Part shown: positions 20,401-27,945 of the stretch, in pieces
How positions within the stretch are numbered: position 1 is the stretch's first letter
Layout: each line of letters begins with the position of its first letter
NCBI GenBank assembly: GCA_900472675.1
Contig: UCJA01000012.1
Coordinates: forward strand, 1 to 64,000
DNA length: 64,000 nt
Reading direction: 5' to 3'
Source: Hyphomicrobiales bacterium
GTDB taxonomy: Bacteria > Pseudomonadota > Alphaproteobacteria > Rhizobiales > Rhizobiaceae
Program-made: the position numbers and the translations under genes
The notes under the pieces: generated by a model
The model's input: the letters and a program-made list of their open reading frames with translations, nothing else
Database searches by the model: none
What the model was told of the DNA's origin: nothing

Positions 20401-21423
20401 CTAGGGCTTGCGCCTGAACAGCTCCAGATAGGCCCCGGAAACGGCCTCTTCCGAAAACTGCTGCATCAGTGTCGCGCGACCACCCTCGGCAAGGCTTCTG
20501 GCCAAAGCCTGGTCTGACACGATGGAGCCGATCGCCCGCGCAAATCCGGCCGCGTCGTCGATATCGACCAGCAGCCCGTTGTCGCCGTCGCGCATGAACC
20601 AGTTCGGCCCCTCGGAGCGCGACGAGACGACCGGCCTGCCCTGCGCCCAGGCTTCCAGGATCACATTGCCGAGCGGCTCGTGCCGCGACGGCATGACGAA
20701 GACATCGGCCGCCGCAAGATAAGGCTGGGCATCCGGCAGCCAGCCGAGGAAGCGCACGCGCTGCGCCACGCCCTGCTCTGCCGCCAGCTTTTCCAGCGCC
20801 TCCTGCTCCTCGCCGTCGCCGGCCAGCCACAGAAAAGCATCCGGCAGGGCGGCCATGGCTTCGATCAGCGTGTGAAACCCCTTGCGGTGGACGAAGCGCC
20901 CCATCGACATGATCACCGGCACGCCCTCCGGCGTTCCTGTCTCAGCCCGGGAGATGGGGGCGACAGCACTGGTGTCGGTAAAGTTGGAGATCACCTCCAG
21001 CCCGCGCGCCCAGCCGAGCGACCGGACGTGATCGGCGATCCCGGGCGTATTGGCAACGATCACATCCGTATTGCGAAAGTAGCTGAGTTTCGGCGGATAA
21101 TCCCCCAGCCGGGAGATCTTGATGCAGCCCGGATAGGCCGGCATCAGCTCGCTGGCGCGTGGCGCCCAGGCCATCAGCGCATCCGGCCGCTCCTGTTTCG
21201 CTATGCCCATCACCCGCCGCGGCAAAAGAAATCGGTCGAGCGAGAGATTGCGGAAGTGGCTCTCGTGGATCCGGACGACCGCCTCGATATCTTTGCGCCA
21301 GCTGCGTCCCGGACGGATCACGGCCGTCTGCTCGACGCCCCGCCTTGCCAGCGCATTGACCAGATGCGTGAAGAAGCGTTCGGCGCCGCCCTCCTTGCCG
21401 AAGTGGAAGTGCATCACCTTCAT
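20401..21423 (-). CDS. lpsE: LPS core glycosyltransferase, LpsE-like
   Basis: A 340-residue GT4 glycosyltransferase. The acceptor-domain start is MKVMHFHFGKEGGAERFF and the donor-site motif is HEPLGNVILEAWAQGRPVVSS. It is a close paralogue of the next gene, the first 50 residues of the two being nearly identical. By position (convergent with lpsB, last in an lrp-lpsC-lpsD-lpsE series) it corresponds to S. meliloti lpsE. Its start overlaps the lpsD stop by 4 bp (ATGA). Its stop is only 10 bp from the lpsB stop, leaving no room for a terminator. The exact sugar it adds is unknown. Confidence 0.85.
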   Translation of the reverse strand: MKVMHFHFGKEGGAERFFTHLVNALARRGVEQTAVIRPGRSWRKDIEAVVRIHESHFRNLSLDRFLLPRRVMGIAKQERPDALMAWAPRASELMPAYPGCIKISRLGDYPPKLSYFRNTDVIVANTPGIADHVRSLGWARGLEVISNFTDTSAVAPISRAETGTPEGVPVIMSMGRFVHRKGFHTLIEAMAALPDAFLWLAGDGEEQEALEKLAAEQGVAQRVRFLGWLPDAQPYLAAADVFVMPSRHEPLGNVILEAWAQGRPVVSSRSEGPNWFMRDGDNGLLVDIDDAAGFARAIGSIVSDQALARSLAEGGRATLMQQFSEEAVSGAYLELFRRKP

Positions 21424-22451
21424 GCCGCGCTAGACCCGGTCGTAAACAGCCGCAGATAGGCGCTGGCGATCGCTTCCTCCGAAAACCGGTTGGTCAGCGT
21501 GTCATGCCCGCCTGCTACCAGCCGCTGACGCAGGTCCGCATCCTCCCGCACCCGGCGAAGTGCTGCCGTCAGCCCCTCCGGATCGCCGCAGTCCACCATC
21601 AGCGCGTCGGCACCGTCGGTCATTACCCAGGAGGGACCTTCGGCTCGCGACGAAACGGTCGGCACCCCTGCACCCCAGCCCTCGAAGCAGACATTGCCGA
21701 GGGGCTCGTGCAGCGAGGTGATCGCAAAGGCGTCGGCAGCGGCCAGATAGGCATAGGCATTCGTCTGCCAGCCGGGAAAACGGACCCGCTCCTCGATCCC
21801 CAATTCCTTGGCGAGCGCCACGAGGTTCTCGCGCTCCGGCCCGTCCCCGAGCAGCCAGAGATAGGCGCCTTCGAGGCCCACCATCGATCGCAGCAGCGTG
21901 TCGAAACCCTTGCGCTTCACGAAGCGTCCCATGCCGACCACCACGAAGGCATCGGCCGGCGTCTGCATGTCAGTCCGCGGCATCGGCGCTGCAGCAACCG
22001 CCCGGGTAAAGTTCGGGATCACCTCGACGCCACGCGTCCAGCCGAGCCCGCGCACCTTGTCGGCGATGTCAGGGGTGATGCAGACCAGCGTCTGCACGTT
22101 GGTGTAGTAGCCGAGATGTTCGGGATAATCCCCCAGCCGCGAGATCCGCCGCGCCTTCTGATAATCCGGCATGAACCGGCTGGCCCGCAGCTGCCACGAC
22201 ATGATCACGTCCGGCTGGAATTCCTTGAGGATCCGGCGCATCCGCCACGACAGGAGGAAGCGCGACAGCGAAATCCGCCGGAAAATCCCCTCCTCGATCG
22301 GCCCGCAGGCCTCGATCTCTCGGCGCCAGCTCCGGCCCGGCCGGATCAGCATCCGCTGCTCCACGCCCCGGTCGTGCAGCGCATTGACGAGGTTGACGAA
22401 GAACCGCTCGGCCCCGCCCTCCTTGCCGAAATGGATGTGCATGACCTTCAT
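21420..22451 (-). CDS. lpsD: LPS core glycosyltransferase, LpsD-like
   Basis: A 343-residue GT4 glycosyltransferase, paralogous to its downstream neighbour (shared HFGKEGGAERFF and RGVEQ...LIRPGRSWR blocks). The donor-site motif is LHEPLGNVCFEGWGAGVPTVSSRAEGP. It is translationally coupled to lpsE (ATGA) and lies 12 bp after lpsC on the minus strand. It should act at the cytoplasmic face of the inner membrane in core-oligosaccharide assembly. The assignment as LpsD rests on gene order in S. meliloti; specificity is not shown by the sequence. Confidence 0.85.
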   Translation of the reverse strand: MKVMHIHFGKEGGAERFFVNLVNALHDRGVEQRMLIRPGRSWRREIEACGPIEEGIFRRISLSRFLLSWRMRRILKEFQPDVIMSWQLRASRFMPDYQKARRISRLGDYPEHLGYYTNVQTLVCITPDIADKVRGLGWTRGVEVIPNFTRAVAAAPMPRTDMQTPADAFVVVGMGRFVKRKGFDTLLRSMVGLEGAYLWLLGDGPERENLVALAKELGIEERVRFPGWQTNAYAYLAAADAFAITSLHEPLGNVCFEGWGAGVPTVSSRAEGPSWVMTDGADALMVDCGDPEGLTAALRRVREDADLRQRLVAGGHDTLTNRFSEEAIASAYLRLFTTGSSAA

Positions 22452-22463
22452 GGCTTGCTCCCG

Positions 22464-23273
22464 TCAGTGATCCTGCGCATCGTCGATGTTCGGCCGATGC
22501 TTCAGCGCCTGGCGCTGGTAGAGCTTGGCCTGGGTCAGGAAGGCATAGACCGCACCCGTCATCGCCTCGATGAAGCCCGATGTGCCGCAGCGCCACAGGC
22601 CGTTCTTGCAATAGAGCCGCAGGAAGTAGGACCAGGGCGAAAACAGAAGCTTCAGCAGGCTGGCCTTGCGGCCTTCGCGAAACTGCTGCTCCGCCTTCAG
22701 GCTCGAATACTTGTTTTCCTTGAGGATCTGCTCGTCCATCAAGAGTGGCCGGAAATGCAAGAGGCTGCCCTTGGCCGCCTTCTCCACGCGGCCCTGCGCA
22801 ACGATGCCCTCATGCACGGCCTGGGTCAGGTCGTATGCGCCGCGACCCTTGCGGATCAGCCGCAGGTTCTTGCGCTCCTTGACCCGCGGCGGCGTGTAGC
22901 CAAAGCCGATCAGATAGGGTCGGCGCGCCACCCGCCAGCCGACGATATCACCGGGCGCCGCAATCAACTCGCCCAGCACCTGGCGCAGGTCCGCGTCCAG
23001 CCGCTCGTCGGAATCGATGTTGAAGCACCACTCCTCGCGGCACTGCTCCAGGGCAAACTGCTTTTGCGCCGCATAGCCGCGCCAGCCCTCGTGAAACAGG
23101 CGGATCGGCCAGCCGTTTTCGATGTATTGATGAATGAGGGCGATCGTGCCGTCGGTCGATCCGGAATCGACGATGACGATATCGGCAAACTGGGAAAGGC
23201 TTTCGATGCAGGCGCCGAGATAGGCTTCCTCGTTCTGGCAGATGATGAAGGCCGAGACCGGAAGCTTGGACAT
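22464..23273 (-). CDS. lpsC: GT2 family LPS core glycosyltransferase, LpsC-like
   Basis: A 269-residue GT-A fold enzyme of the WaaE/KdtX-like branch of family 2. The N-terminus VSAFIICQNEEAYLGACIESL leads to the metal- and nucleotide-binding IVDSGSTDGT and the DxD-like NIDSDERLDADL. The later LTQAVHEGI and LLHFRPLLMDEQI are typical of this branch. The C-terminal basic, hydrophobic segment (LLFSPWSYFLRLYCKNG) suggests membrane contact. It is the first glycosyltransferase after lrp in the operon, 10 bp downstream of it. Confidence 0.87.
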   Translation of the reverse strand: MSKLPVSAFIICQNEEAYLGACIESLSQFADIVIVDSGSTDGTIALIHQYIENGWPIRLFHEGWRGYAAQKQFALEQCREEWCFNIDSDERLDADLRQVLGELIAAPGDIVGWRVARRPYLIGFGYTPPRVKERKNLRLIRKGRGAYDLTQAVHEGIVAQGRVEKAAKGSLLHFRPLLMDEQILKENKYSSLKAEQQFREGRKASLLKLLFSPWSYFLRLYCKNGLWRCGTSGFIEAMTGAVYAFLTQAKLYQRQALKHRPNIDDAQDH

Positions 23274-23283
23274 GGGCGCGGTC

Positions 23284-23751
23284 CTAGACTTCCACCAGCC
23301 CGAGCTGCTTGACCTGGCGGATCGTCAGCATGGTCCGCACCGTGTCCACATGCGCGTCGGCGGTCAGTACCTCGATCACGAAATCCTGGAAACTGGTGAG
23401 GTTTTCCGCCGCGCACCGAAGCAGGAAGTCGCTGTCGCCGTTCACCATCCAGGCCTCGCGCACCAGCGGCCATTGCTGGACGCGGTTGGCAAAGCCCTTC
23501 AGCTCCGCATCGGACTGGCGCTTCAGCCCCACCATGCAGAAGGCGACGAGATCATAGCCGAGCTTCGGGCCGTTGAGCAGCGCGTGGTAGCCCTCGATGA
23601 TGCCGGCTTCTTCCAGCTTGCGCACGCGGCGAAGGCACGGCGGCGCGGAAATGCCCACCCGCTCGGCCAGTTCGACATTGGTAATGCGACCGTCGCGTTG
23701 CAGCTCCCGGAGGATTTTAATGTCGATGGCGTCCAGATCGGCGCGGAGCAC
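23284..23751 (-). CDS. lrp: Lrp/AsnC family transcriptional regulator
   Basis: A 155-residue feast/famine regulator. The N-terminal winged helix-turn-helix is NVELAERVGISAPPCLRRVRKLEEAGII and the C-terminal RAM ligand-binding domain starts near residue 70. The gene opens with GTG at 23751, with AGGGGA 7 nt upstream, and leads the lrp-lpsC-lpsD-lpsE operon. In S. meliloti the corresponding operon (lrp3-lpsCDE) is reported to be activated by LsrB, encoded just across the intergenic region. An inverted repeat overlaps its probable promoter. Confidence 0.92.
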   Translation of the reverse strand: MLRADLDAIDIKILRELQRDGRITNVELAERVGISAPPCLRRVRKLEEAGIIEGYHALLNGPKLGYDLVAFCMVGLKRQSDAELKGFANRVQQWPLVREAWMVNGDSDFLLRCAAENLTSFQDFVIEVLTADAHVDTVRTMLTIRQVKQLGLVEV

Positions 23752-23788
23752 GGCGTTCCCCTATGGTTGGGAGGCTTTTAGCGAAAAC

Positions 23789-23831
23789 GGCATGGAACGC
23801 AAGAACCAAGCAATTGCACCCTTTCCATGCC
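23789..23831. promoter_or_regulatory. long inverted repeat upstream of the lrp-lps operon
   Basis: Perfect 9-bp arms GGCATGGAA (23789-23797) and TTCCATGCC (23823-23831) lie 34 bp apart centre to centre, about three helical turns. The left arm is in the spacer of a probable lrp promoter (minus-strand TTGCGT, 16 bp, TAAAAG). Such spacing suits a multimeric regulator such as Lrp itself or LsrB; which protein binds is unknown. Confidence 0.5.
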
Positions 23832-23922
23832 AACTGCGCTGTTGCTAACGCAGCCCTGCCCTTGCAAAGCTGCATGGATCACTCTTACATGGCAGCTCGC
23901 AAGCGGCAGATCGAAATCCCCG

Positions 23923-23936
23923 CACCTATATAGGTG
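23923..23936 (+). promoter_or_regulatory. 14-bp perfect palindrome at the trxB promoter
   Basis: CACCTATATAGGTG is a perfect palindrome that contains CTATAT, a good rhizobial -10 hexamer, 39 bp before the trxB start. It could be an operator that blocks the promoter, or a chance palindrome around a -10 box. Confidence 0.45.
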
Positions 23937-23974
23937 GTACAGCGCGTCGATCGGTCTTTGAAAGGAATGTCATC

Positions 23975-24949
23975 ATGTCCGCCCGCCATACCGAAGTTCT
24001 GATCATCGGCTCCGGCCCCGCCGGCTATACCGCCGCGGTCTATGCGGCCCGCGCCATGCTTCGGCCGGTCCTGATCGCTGGCATGGAACAGGGTGGCCAG
24101 CTGATGATCACCACGGATGTCGAGAACTATCCAGGCTTTGCCGATCCGATCCAGGGCCCATGGCTGATGGACCAGATGCTGAAGCAGGCGACCCATGTCG
24201 GCACGGAGATCGTCAACGACCTGGTGACGGAAGTCGATACCCACCATCACCCCTTCACCGTCCGCACCGATTCCGGCGCCGTCTGGACCGCCGATACGAT
24301 CATCATCGCCACCGGCGCCAAGGCAAAATGGCTCGGCATCGAAAGCGAACAGCATTTCCAGGGCTTTGGCGTTTCGGCCTGCGCCACCTGCGACGGCTTC
24401 TTCTATCGCAACAAGGACGTCATCGTCGTGGGCGGTGGCAACTCTGCCGTCGAGGAAGCGCTCTACCTGTCGAATATCGCAAAGTCGGTCACGGTCGTGC
24501 ACCGCCGCGATGAATTCCGCTCGGAAAAGATTTTGCGCGAGCGCCTCTTCCAGCGCCCGAATGTCGAGGTGATGTGGCACACGGAAGTGGCCGAAATCAC
24601 CGGCCGTCCGGCCAAGGCGCCGATGCCGCCGTCGGTCGAGGGCGTCAGGCTGCGTAACACCCAGACCGGCGCCATCACCGAGCGTCCGATCGACGGCGTT
24701 TTCGTCGCCATCGGCCACGCGCCGGCGACCGATCTCTTCAAGGGCAAGCTCAAGATGAAGATGGGCGGCTATCTCTGGACCGCGCCTGATTCCACCGCAA
24801 CCGACGTACCCGGCATCTTTGCCGCTGGCGACGTCACCGACGACAGCTTCCGCCAGGCCATCACCGCCGCCGGCATGGGCTGCATGGCAGCACTCGAGGC
24901 CGAACGATACCTTGCCGGTATCGTGCCGGTCGCCGTGGCGGCGGAGTAG
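23975..24949 (+). CDS. trxB: thioredoxin-disulfide reductase
   Basis: TrxB passes electrons from NADPH through FAD to thioredoxin. The 324-residue protein has the FAD-binding GSGPAGYTAAVYAARA at the N-terminus, the redox-active CATC (Cys136, Cys139) and the NADPH-binding GGGNSAVEEALYL. The C-terminal FAD motif is GIFAAGDVTD. An AAAGGA site precedes the ATG. The stop codon lies 2 bp before lsrB, so both are probably one transcript, placing a redox-sensing regulator with the main cytoplasmic thiol reductase. Confidence 0.97.
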   Translation: MSARHTEVLIIGSGPAGYTAAVYAARAMLRPVLIAGMEQGGQLMITTDVENYPGFADPIQGPWLMDQMLKQATHVGTEIVNDLVTEVDTHHHPFTVRTDSGAVWTADTIIIATGAKAKWLGIESEQHFQGFGVSACATCDGFFYRNKDVIVVGGGNSAVEEALYLSNIAKSVTVVHRRDEFRSEKILRERLFQRPNVEVMWHTEVAEITGRPAKAPMPPSVEGVRLRNTQTGAITERPIDGVFVAIGHAPATDLFKGKLKMKMGGYLWTAPDSTATDVPGIFAAGDVTDDSFRQAITAAGMGCMAALEAERYLAGIVPVAVAAE

Positions 24950-24951
24950 GC

Positions 24952-25854
24952 ATGGTCGTACCTTTGGACTGGGACAAGCTACGGATTTTCCACGCAGCAG
25001 CCGAGGCGGGCTCCTTCACGCATGCCGCAGACAAGCTGCATCTGTCCCAGTCGGCGATCAGCCGCCAGGTCAGCGCGCTGGAACAGGACGTGGGTGTAAA
25101 ACTGTTTCACCGCCACGCCCGCGGTCTCATCCTGACGGAACAGGGCGAACTCCTCTACCGCACCGCGCACGACGTGCTTCTGAAGCTGGAAAGCGTCAAG
25201 GCGCAGCTCACGGAAACCAACGACAAGCCCTCGGGCAAGCTGCGCGTGACGACGACGGTTGGCCTCGGCCAGGGCTGGCTGACCGACAAGGTGCAGGAGT
25301 TCCTGCAGCTCTATCCGGAAATGTCGATCCAGCTCATCCTCGACAACGAGGAAGTCGACGTGAACATGCGCCTGGCCGACTGCGCCATTCGCCTGCGTCA
25401 ACCGCAGCAGTCGGATCTCATCCAGCGCAAGCTCTTCACCGTGCACATGCACGTCTATGCGGCGCCCTCCTACATCAACCGCTTCGGCGAGCCGCAGACC
25501 ATCGACGATCTCGACAGTCACCGGATCATCACCTTCGGCGAGCCGGCGCCGAACTACCTGCTGGACGTCAACTGGCTGGAATATGCGGGCCGGTCCTCGG
25601 ACAACACCCGCACGCCGCACCTCCAGATCAACAGTCAGACGTCGATCAAGCGCGCCTGCCTGCTGGGAATCGGCATCGCCGTCCTGCCCGATTACATCGT
25701 CGGCCGCGACCCTGGGCTGATCCAGCTGGCCATCAATGCCGAGATCCCGACCTTCGACACCTACTTCTGCTATCCCGACGAGATGAAAAACGCGGCAAAA
25801 CTCAAGGTTTTCCGGGATTTCGTGGTCGCTAAGGCGCGCAACTGGAACTTCTGA
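24952..25854 (+). CDS. lsrB: LysR-family redox/LPS regulator LsrB
   Basis: A 300-residue LysR-type regulator. The N-terminal winged helix-turn-helix is SFTHAADKLHLSQSAISRQVSAL and a periplasmic-binding-fold effector domain follows. Position after trxB and before the AbcR sRNA pair identifies it as LsrB of Sinorhizobium and Agrobacterium. There it controls oxidative-stress and LPS genes and is needed for effective symbiosis. Cysteines are at 144, 236 and 273. By alignment from memory these match three of the five cysteines discussed as redox-sensitive in S. meliloti LsrB, the other two being absent. That correspondence should be confirmed by alignment. Confidence 0.87.
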   Translation: MVVPLDWDKLRIFHAAAEAGSFTHAADKLHLSQSAISRQVSALEQDVGVKLFHRHARGLILTEQGELLYRTAHDVLLKLESVKAQLTETNDKPSGKLRVTTTVGLGQGWLTDKVQEFLQLYPEMSIQLILDNEEVDVNMRLADCAIRLRQPQQSDLIQRKLFTVHMHVYAAPSYINRFGEPQTIDDLDSHRIITFGEPAPNYLLDVNWLEYAGRSSDNTRTPHLQINSQTSIKRACLLGIGIAVLPDYIVGRDPGLIQLAINAEIPTFDTYFCYPDEMKNAAKLKVFRDFVVAKARNWNF

Positions 25855-25977
25855 GCAAAAGCCTCAAGCAGCAGACCGCCTGCGCAGCAAGGCTTCTGCC
25901 GCCGTTCCATGCGCCATGCGACGGTTTTGTGTCACCAGTGATGCGCCAGGCGCATGGCAGCGGTGCACATTAAACGA

Positions 25978-26006
25978 TTGTTCCATGCCCAATAAACCAT
26001 CATATC
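25978..26006 (+). promoter_or_regulatory. promoter of the first AbcR-type sRNA
   Basis: TTGTTC (25978-25983), 17-bp spacer, CATATC (26001-26006). The same CATATC with a 17-bp spacer recurs before the second sRNA. Confidence 0.6.
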
Positions 26007-26012
26007 GCACAC

Positions 26013-26133
26013 AGCTGATGCACATGGTGGCTTTTTCCTCCCAGTTCCACCGCAGCAGCTGTTCCCCTCTGGAGGTTGTTTTAACCTTCACACTTTAAAG
26101 GGCCCTGGAGCGATCCGGTGGCCCTCTTTTTTT
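26013..26133 (+). ncRNA. AbcR-family (alpha-r15) trans-acting sRNA, first copy
   Basis: An RNA of about 120 nt with a predicted start near 26013 and an end at the T-run 26127-26133. It contains the unpaired pyrimidine-rich motifs CCTCCCAG and TTCCCCTCTGG, complementary to ribosome-binding sites. A middle hairpin (GGTTGTTTTAACC) and a strong terminator stem (GGGCC ... GGCCC) follow. These parts and the location between lsrB and an arsR gene match the AbcR1/AbcR2 (Smr15C1/C2) pair of Agrobacterium and Sinorhizobium. Those Hfq-binding sRNAs silence many ABC-transporter mRNAs. The start is predicted from the promoter only. Confidence 0.85.
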
Positions 26134-26182
26134 GCCCGGTGCCTGGGTGCAGAACCCGCCCTCCTAAATTGTTCCCGCGGCC

Positions 26183-26211
26183 TTGCCATGCTGGAACATC
26201 ATCCCCATATC
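26183..26211 (+). promoter_or_regulatory. promoter of the second AbcR-type sRNA
   Basis: TTGCCA (26183-26188), 17-bp spacer, CATATC (26206-26211), giving a start near 26218. The promoter is separate from that of the first copy, so the two RNAs can be regulated independently. Confidence 0.65.
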
Positions 26212-26217
26212 TTTGCT

Positions 26218-26326
26218 AGCCGGTGCTTTCGCGACTTCCCGTTGTGCGCCCCGGCTGTTCCCCTCTGAAGGTTATCGACCTTCACACTTCATGGGCCCTG
26301 GAGAGATCCGGCGGCCCATTTTTTTT
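26218..26326 (+). ncRNA. AbcR-family (alpha-r15) trans-acting sRNA, second copy
   Basis: An RNA of about 109 nt ending at the eight-T run 26319-26326. It shares with the first copy the GTTCCCCTCTG anti-ribosome-binding-site block, a central hairpin (GAAGGT/ACCTTC, here perfect) and the GGGCCCTGGA...TCCGG.GGCCC terminator. It differs at its 5' end, where ACTTCCCGTTG replaces CCTCCCAG, so the target sets may differ. I cannot say which copy corresponds to AbcR1 and which to AbcR2. Confidence 0.85.
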
Positions 26327-26412
26327 GCGCCCGGCCGGCTCTTTAAAACCTCATCCCTTTAAATCGCAAAAATTCGATCTACATATCGGTTGAACACGAT
26401 GTGGGGTCCGTC

Positions 26413-26709
26413 ATGGACAAGACCGAAATTCTGAAAGCGCTGGCGCATCCCGTCCGGGTCGAATTTCTCGAGTGGATGAAACAGCCCGAGCACCACTTCA
26501 GTGATCAGGCGCATCCGCTCGATATGGGCATTTGCGCCAACCAGTTTGAAAAGCGCTGCGGCCTCTCCCAGTCGACCGTGTCGGCCCATCTTTCCACGCT
26601 CGAGAAAGTCGGCCTGATCACCATCAGACGGGTCGGCCAATGGGCTTTCTATCGCCGCGACGAACAGGCGATCGCGGCCTTTCTGAAAGCGCTGCAATCC
26701 AGTCTGTGA
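26413..26709 (+). CDS. ArsR/HxlR-like winged-helix regulator
   Basis: A 98-residue winged helix-turn-helix protein (EILKALAHPVRVEFLEWM, then QFEKRCGLSQSTVSAHLSTL, then the wing GQWAFYRRDE). The usual ArsR metal site (ELCVCDL) is not present. Two cysteines, Cys41 and Cys49, flank the recognition helix and could sense electrophiles or thiol stress. That would fit its downstream partner, an old-yellow-enzyme reductase starting 44 bp after it. The ATG at 26413 is preferred over the GTG 4 codons upstream. Its counterpart in S. meliloti sits in the same place beside the sRNA pair. Confidence 0.85.
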   Translation: MDKTEILKALAHPVRVEFLEWMKQPEHHFSDQAHPLDMGICANQFEKRCGLSQSTVSAHLSTLEKVGLITIRRVGQWAFYRRDEQAIAAFLKALQSSL

Positions 26710-26753
26710 TTGCAGCCTCAACCTCCCCTCCCAAACCACCACAAGGACATCCC

Positions 26754-27875
26754 ATGGCCAATCTGTTTGACCCGACCAAATACGGCGATATCGAAGTTGC
26801 CAACCGCATCGTCATGGCGCCGCTGACGCGCAACCGTTCGCCGAAGGCGGTCCCGAACGATCTGAACGTCACCTATTACGAGCAGCGCGCCACGGCCGGC
26901 CTCATCGTCACCGAAGGCACGCCGATCACCCAGCAGGCCCAGGGCTACGCAGATGTTCCCGGCCTCTACCTGAACGAAGCTGTCGAAGGCTGGAAAAAGG
27001 TGACCGATGCCGTGCACCGCAAGGGCGGCAAGATCGTCACGCAGGTCTGGCATGTGGGCCGCATCTCGCACGTCTCGCTGCAGAAGGATGGCGCAGCCCC
27101 CGTCGCTCCCTCCGCCATTCCGGCAGGTGGCAAGACCTACATCATCAACCCGGACGGTTCCGGCGCCTTCGTCGAAACCTCCGCACCCCGCGCTTTGGAG
27201 CGGCATGAGATCGCCGGCATCGTCGACGACTTCCGCAAGGGTGCCCGCGCCGCCATCGACTCGGGCTTTGACGGCATCGAGATCCATGGTGCCAATGGCT
27301 ACCTGATCGACCAGTTCCTGAAGACCGGCGCCAACCAGCGCACCGATGACTACGGCGGCTCGATCGAGAACCGCGCCCGCTTCCTGCTTGAAGTCGTAGA
27401 TGCCGTTTCGGACGAGATTGGCGCCGGCCGCGTCGGTCTGCGCTTGTCGCCGGTAACCCCTGCCAACAACATCGAGGATGAGCAGCCGCAGCCGCTGTTC
27501 AACTATGTGGTGGAGAAGCTCGGTTCCCGCGGCCTCGCCTTCATCCATGTCATCGAAGGCGCAACCGGCGGCGACCGCAACTTCAGCCAGGGCGACAAGC
27601 CCTTCGATTACCATGAGCTGAAGGAAGTCTATCGCAAGGCTGGCGGCAAGGGCGGCTGGATCGTCAACAACGGCTACGAGCAAGACAGCGCCACGAAGGC
27701 GGTCGAAAGCGGCTATGCCGACGGTGTTGCCTTCGGAAAGCTCTTCATCGCCAACCCGGACCTGGTACAGCGCTTCAAGGACAACACGCCGCTGAACACC
27801 CACGACAGCAACACCTTCTACGGTGGTGGTGCCAAGGGCTACACGGACTATCCGAGCCTTGAATCGGCCGCCTGA
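26754..27875 (+). CDS. alkene reductase, old yellow enzyme family (NemA-like)
   Basis: An FMN-dependent, NAD(P)H-using reductase of activated C=C bonds and some nitro compounds. The 373-residue TIM barrel starts FDPTKYGDIEVANRIVMAPLTRNRS. It has the substrate-binding His/Asn pair in EIHGANGYLIDQFL and the family block DDYGGSIENRARF. An AAGGA lies just before the ATG at 26754; the longer open frame runs back into arsR and is not used. It probably detoxifies electrophiles such as quinones or maleimides under control of the ArsR-like gene. Confidence 0.92.
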   Translation: MANLFDPTKYGDIEVANRIVMAPLTRNRSPKAVPNDLNVTYYEQRATAGLIVTEGTPITQQAQGYADVPGLYLNEAVEGWKKVTDAVHRKGGKIVTQVWHVGRISHVSLQKDGAAPVAPSAIPAGGKTYIINPDGSGAFVETSAPRALERHEIAGIVDDFRKGARAAIDSGFDGIEIHGANGYLIDQFLKTGANQRTDDYGGSIENRARFLLEVVDAVSDEIGAGRVGLRLSPVTPANNIEDEQPQPLFNYVVEKLGSRGLAFIHVIEGATGGDRNFSQGDKPFDYHELKEVYRKAGGKGGWIVNNGYEQDSATKAVESGYADGVAFGKLFIANPDLVQRFKDNTPLNTHDSNTFYGGGAKGYTDYPSLESAA

Positions 27876-27899
27876 TCCAGTTCTCTGACGTCTACAATA

Positions 27900-27934
27900 G
27901 CCGCGTCCGGTTCTGCCGGGCGCGGCCTTCTTGT
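27900..27934 (+). terminator. terminator after the alkene reductase gene
   Basis: GCCGCGTCCGG and CCGGGCGCGGC form an 11-bp stem with a 5-nt loop, followed by CTTCTTGTT. It lies just past the reductase stop and before the convergent SDR gene. Confidence 0.75.
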
Positions 27935-27945
27935 TCCGCGTGCCC

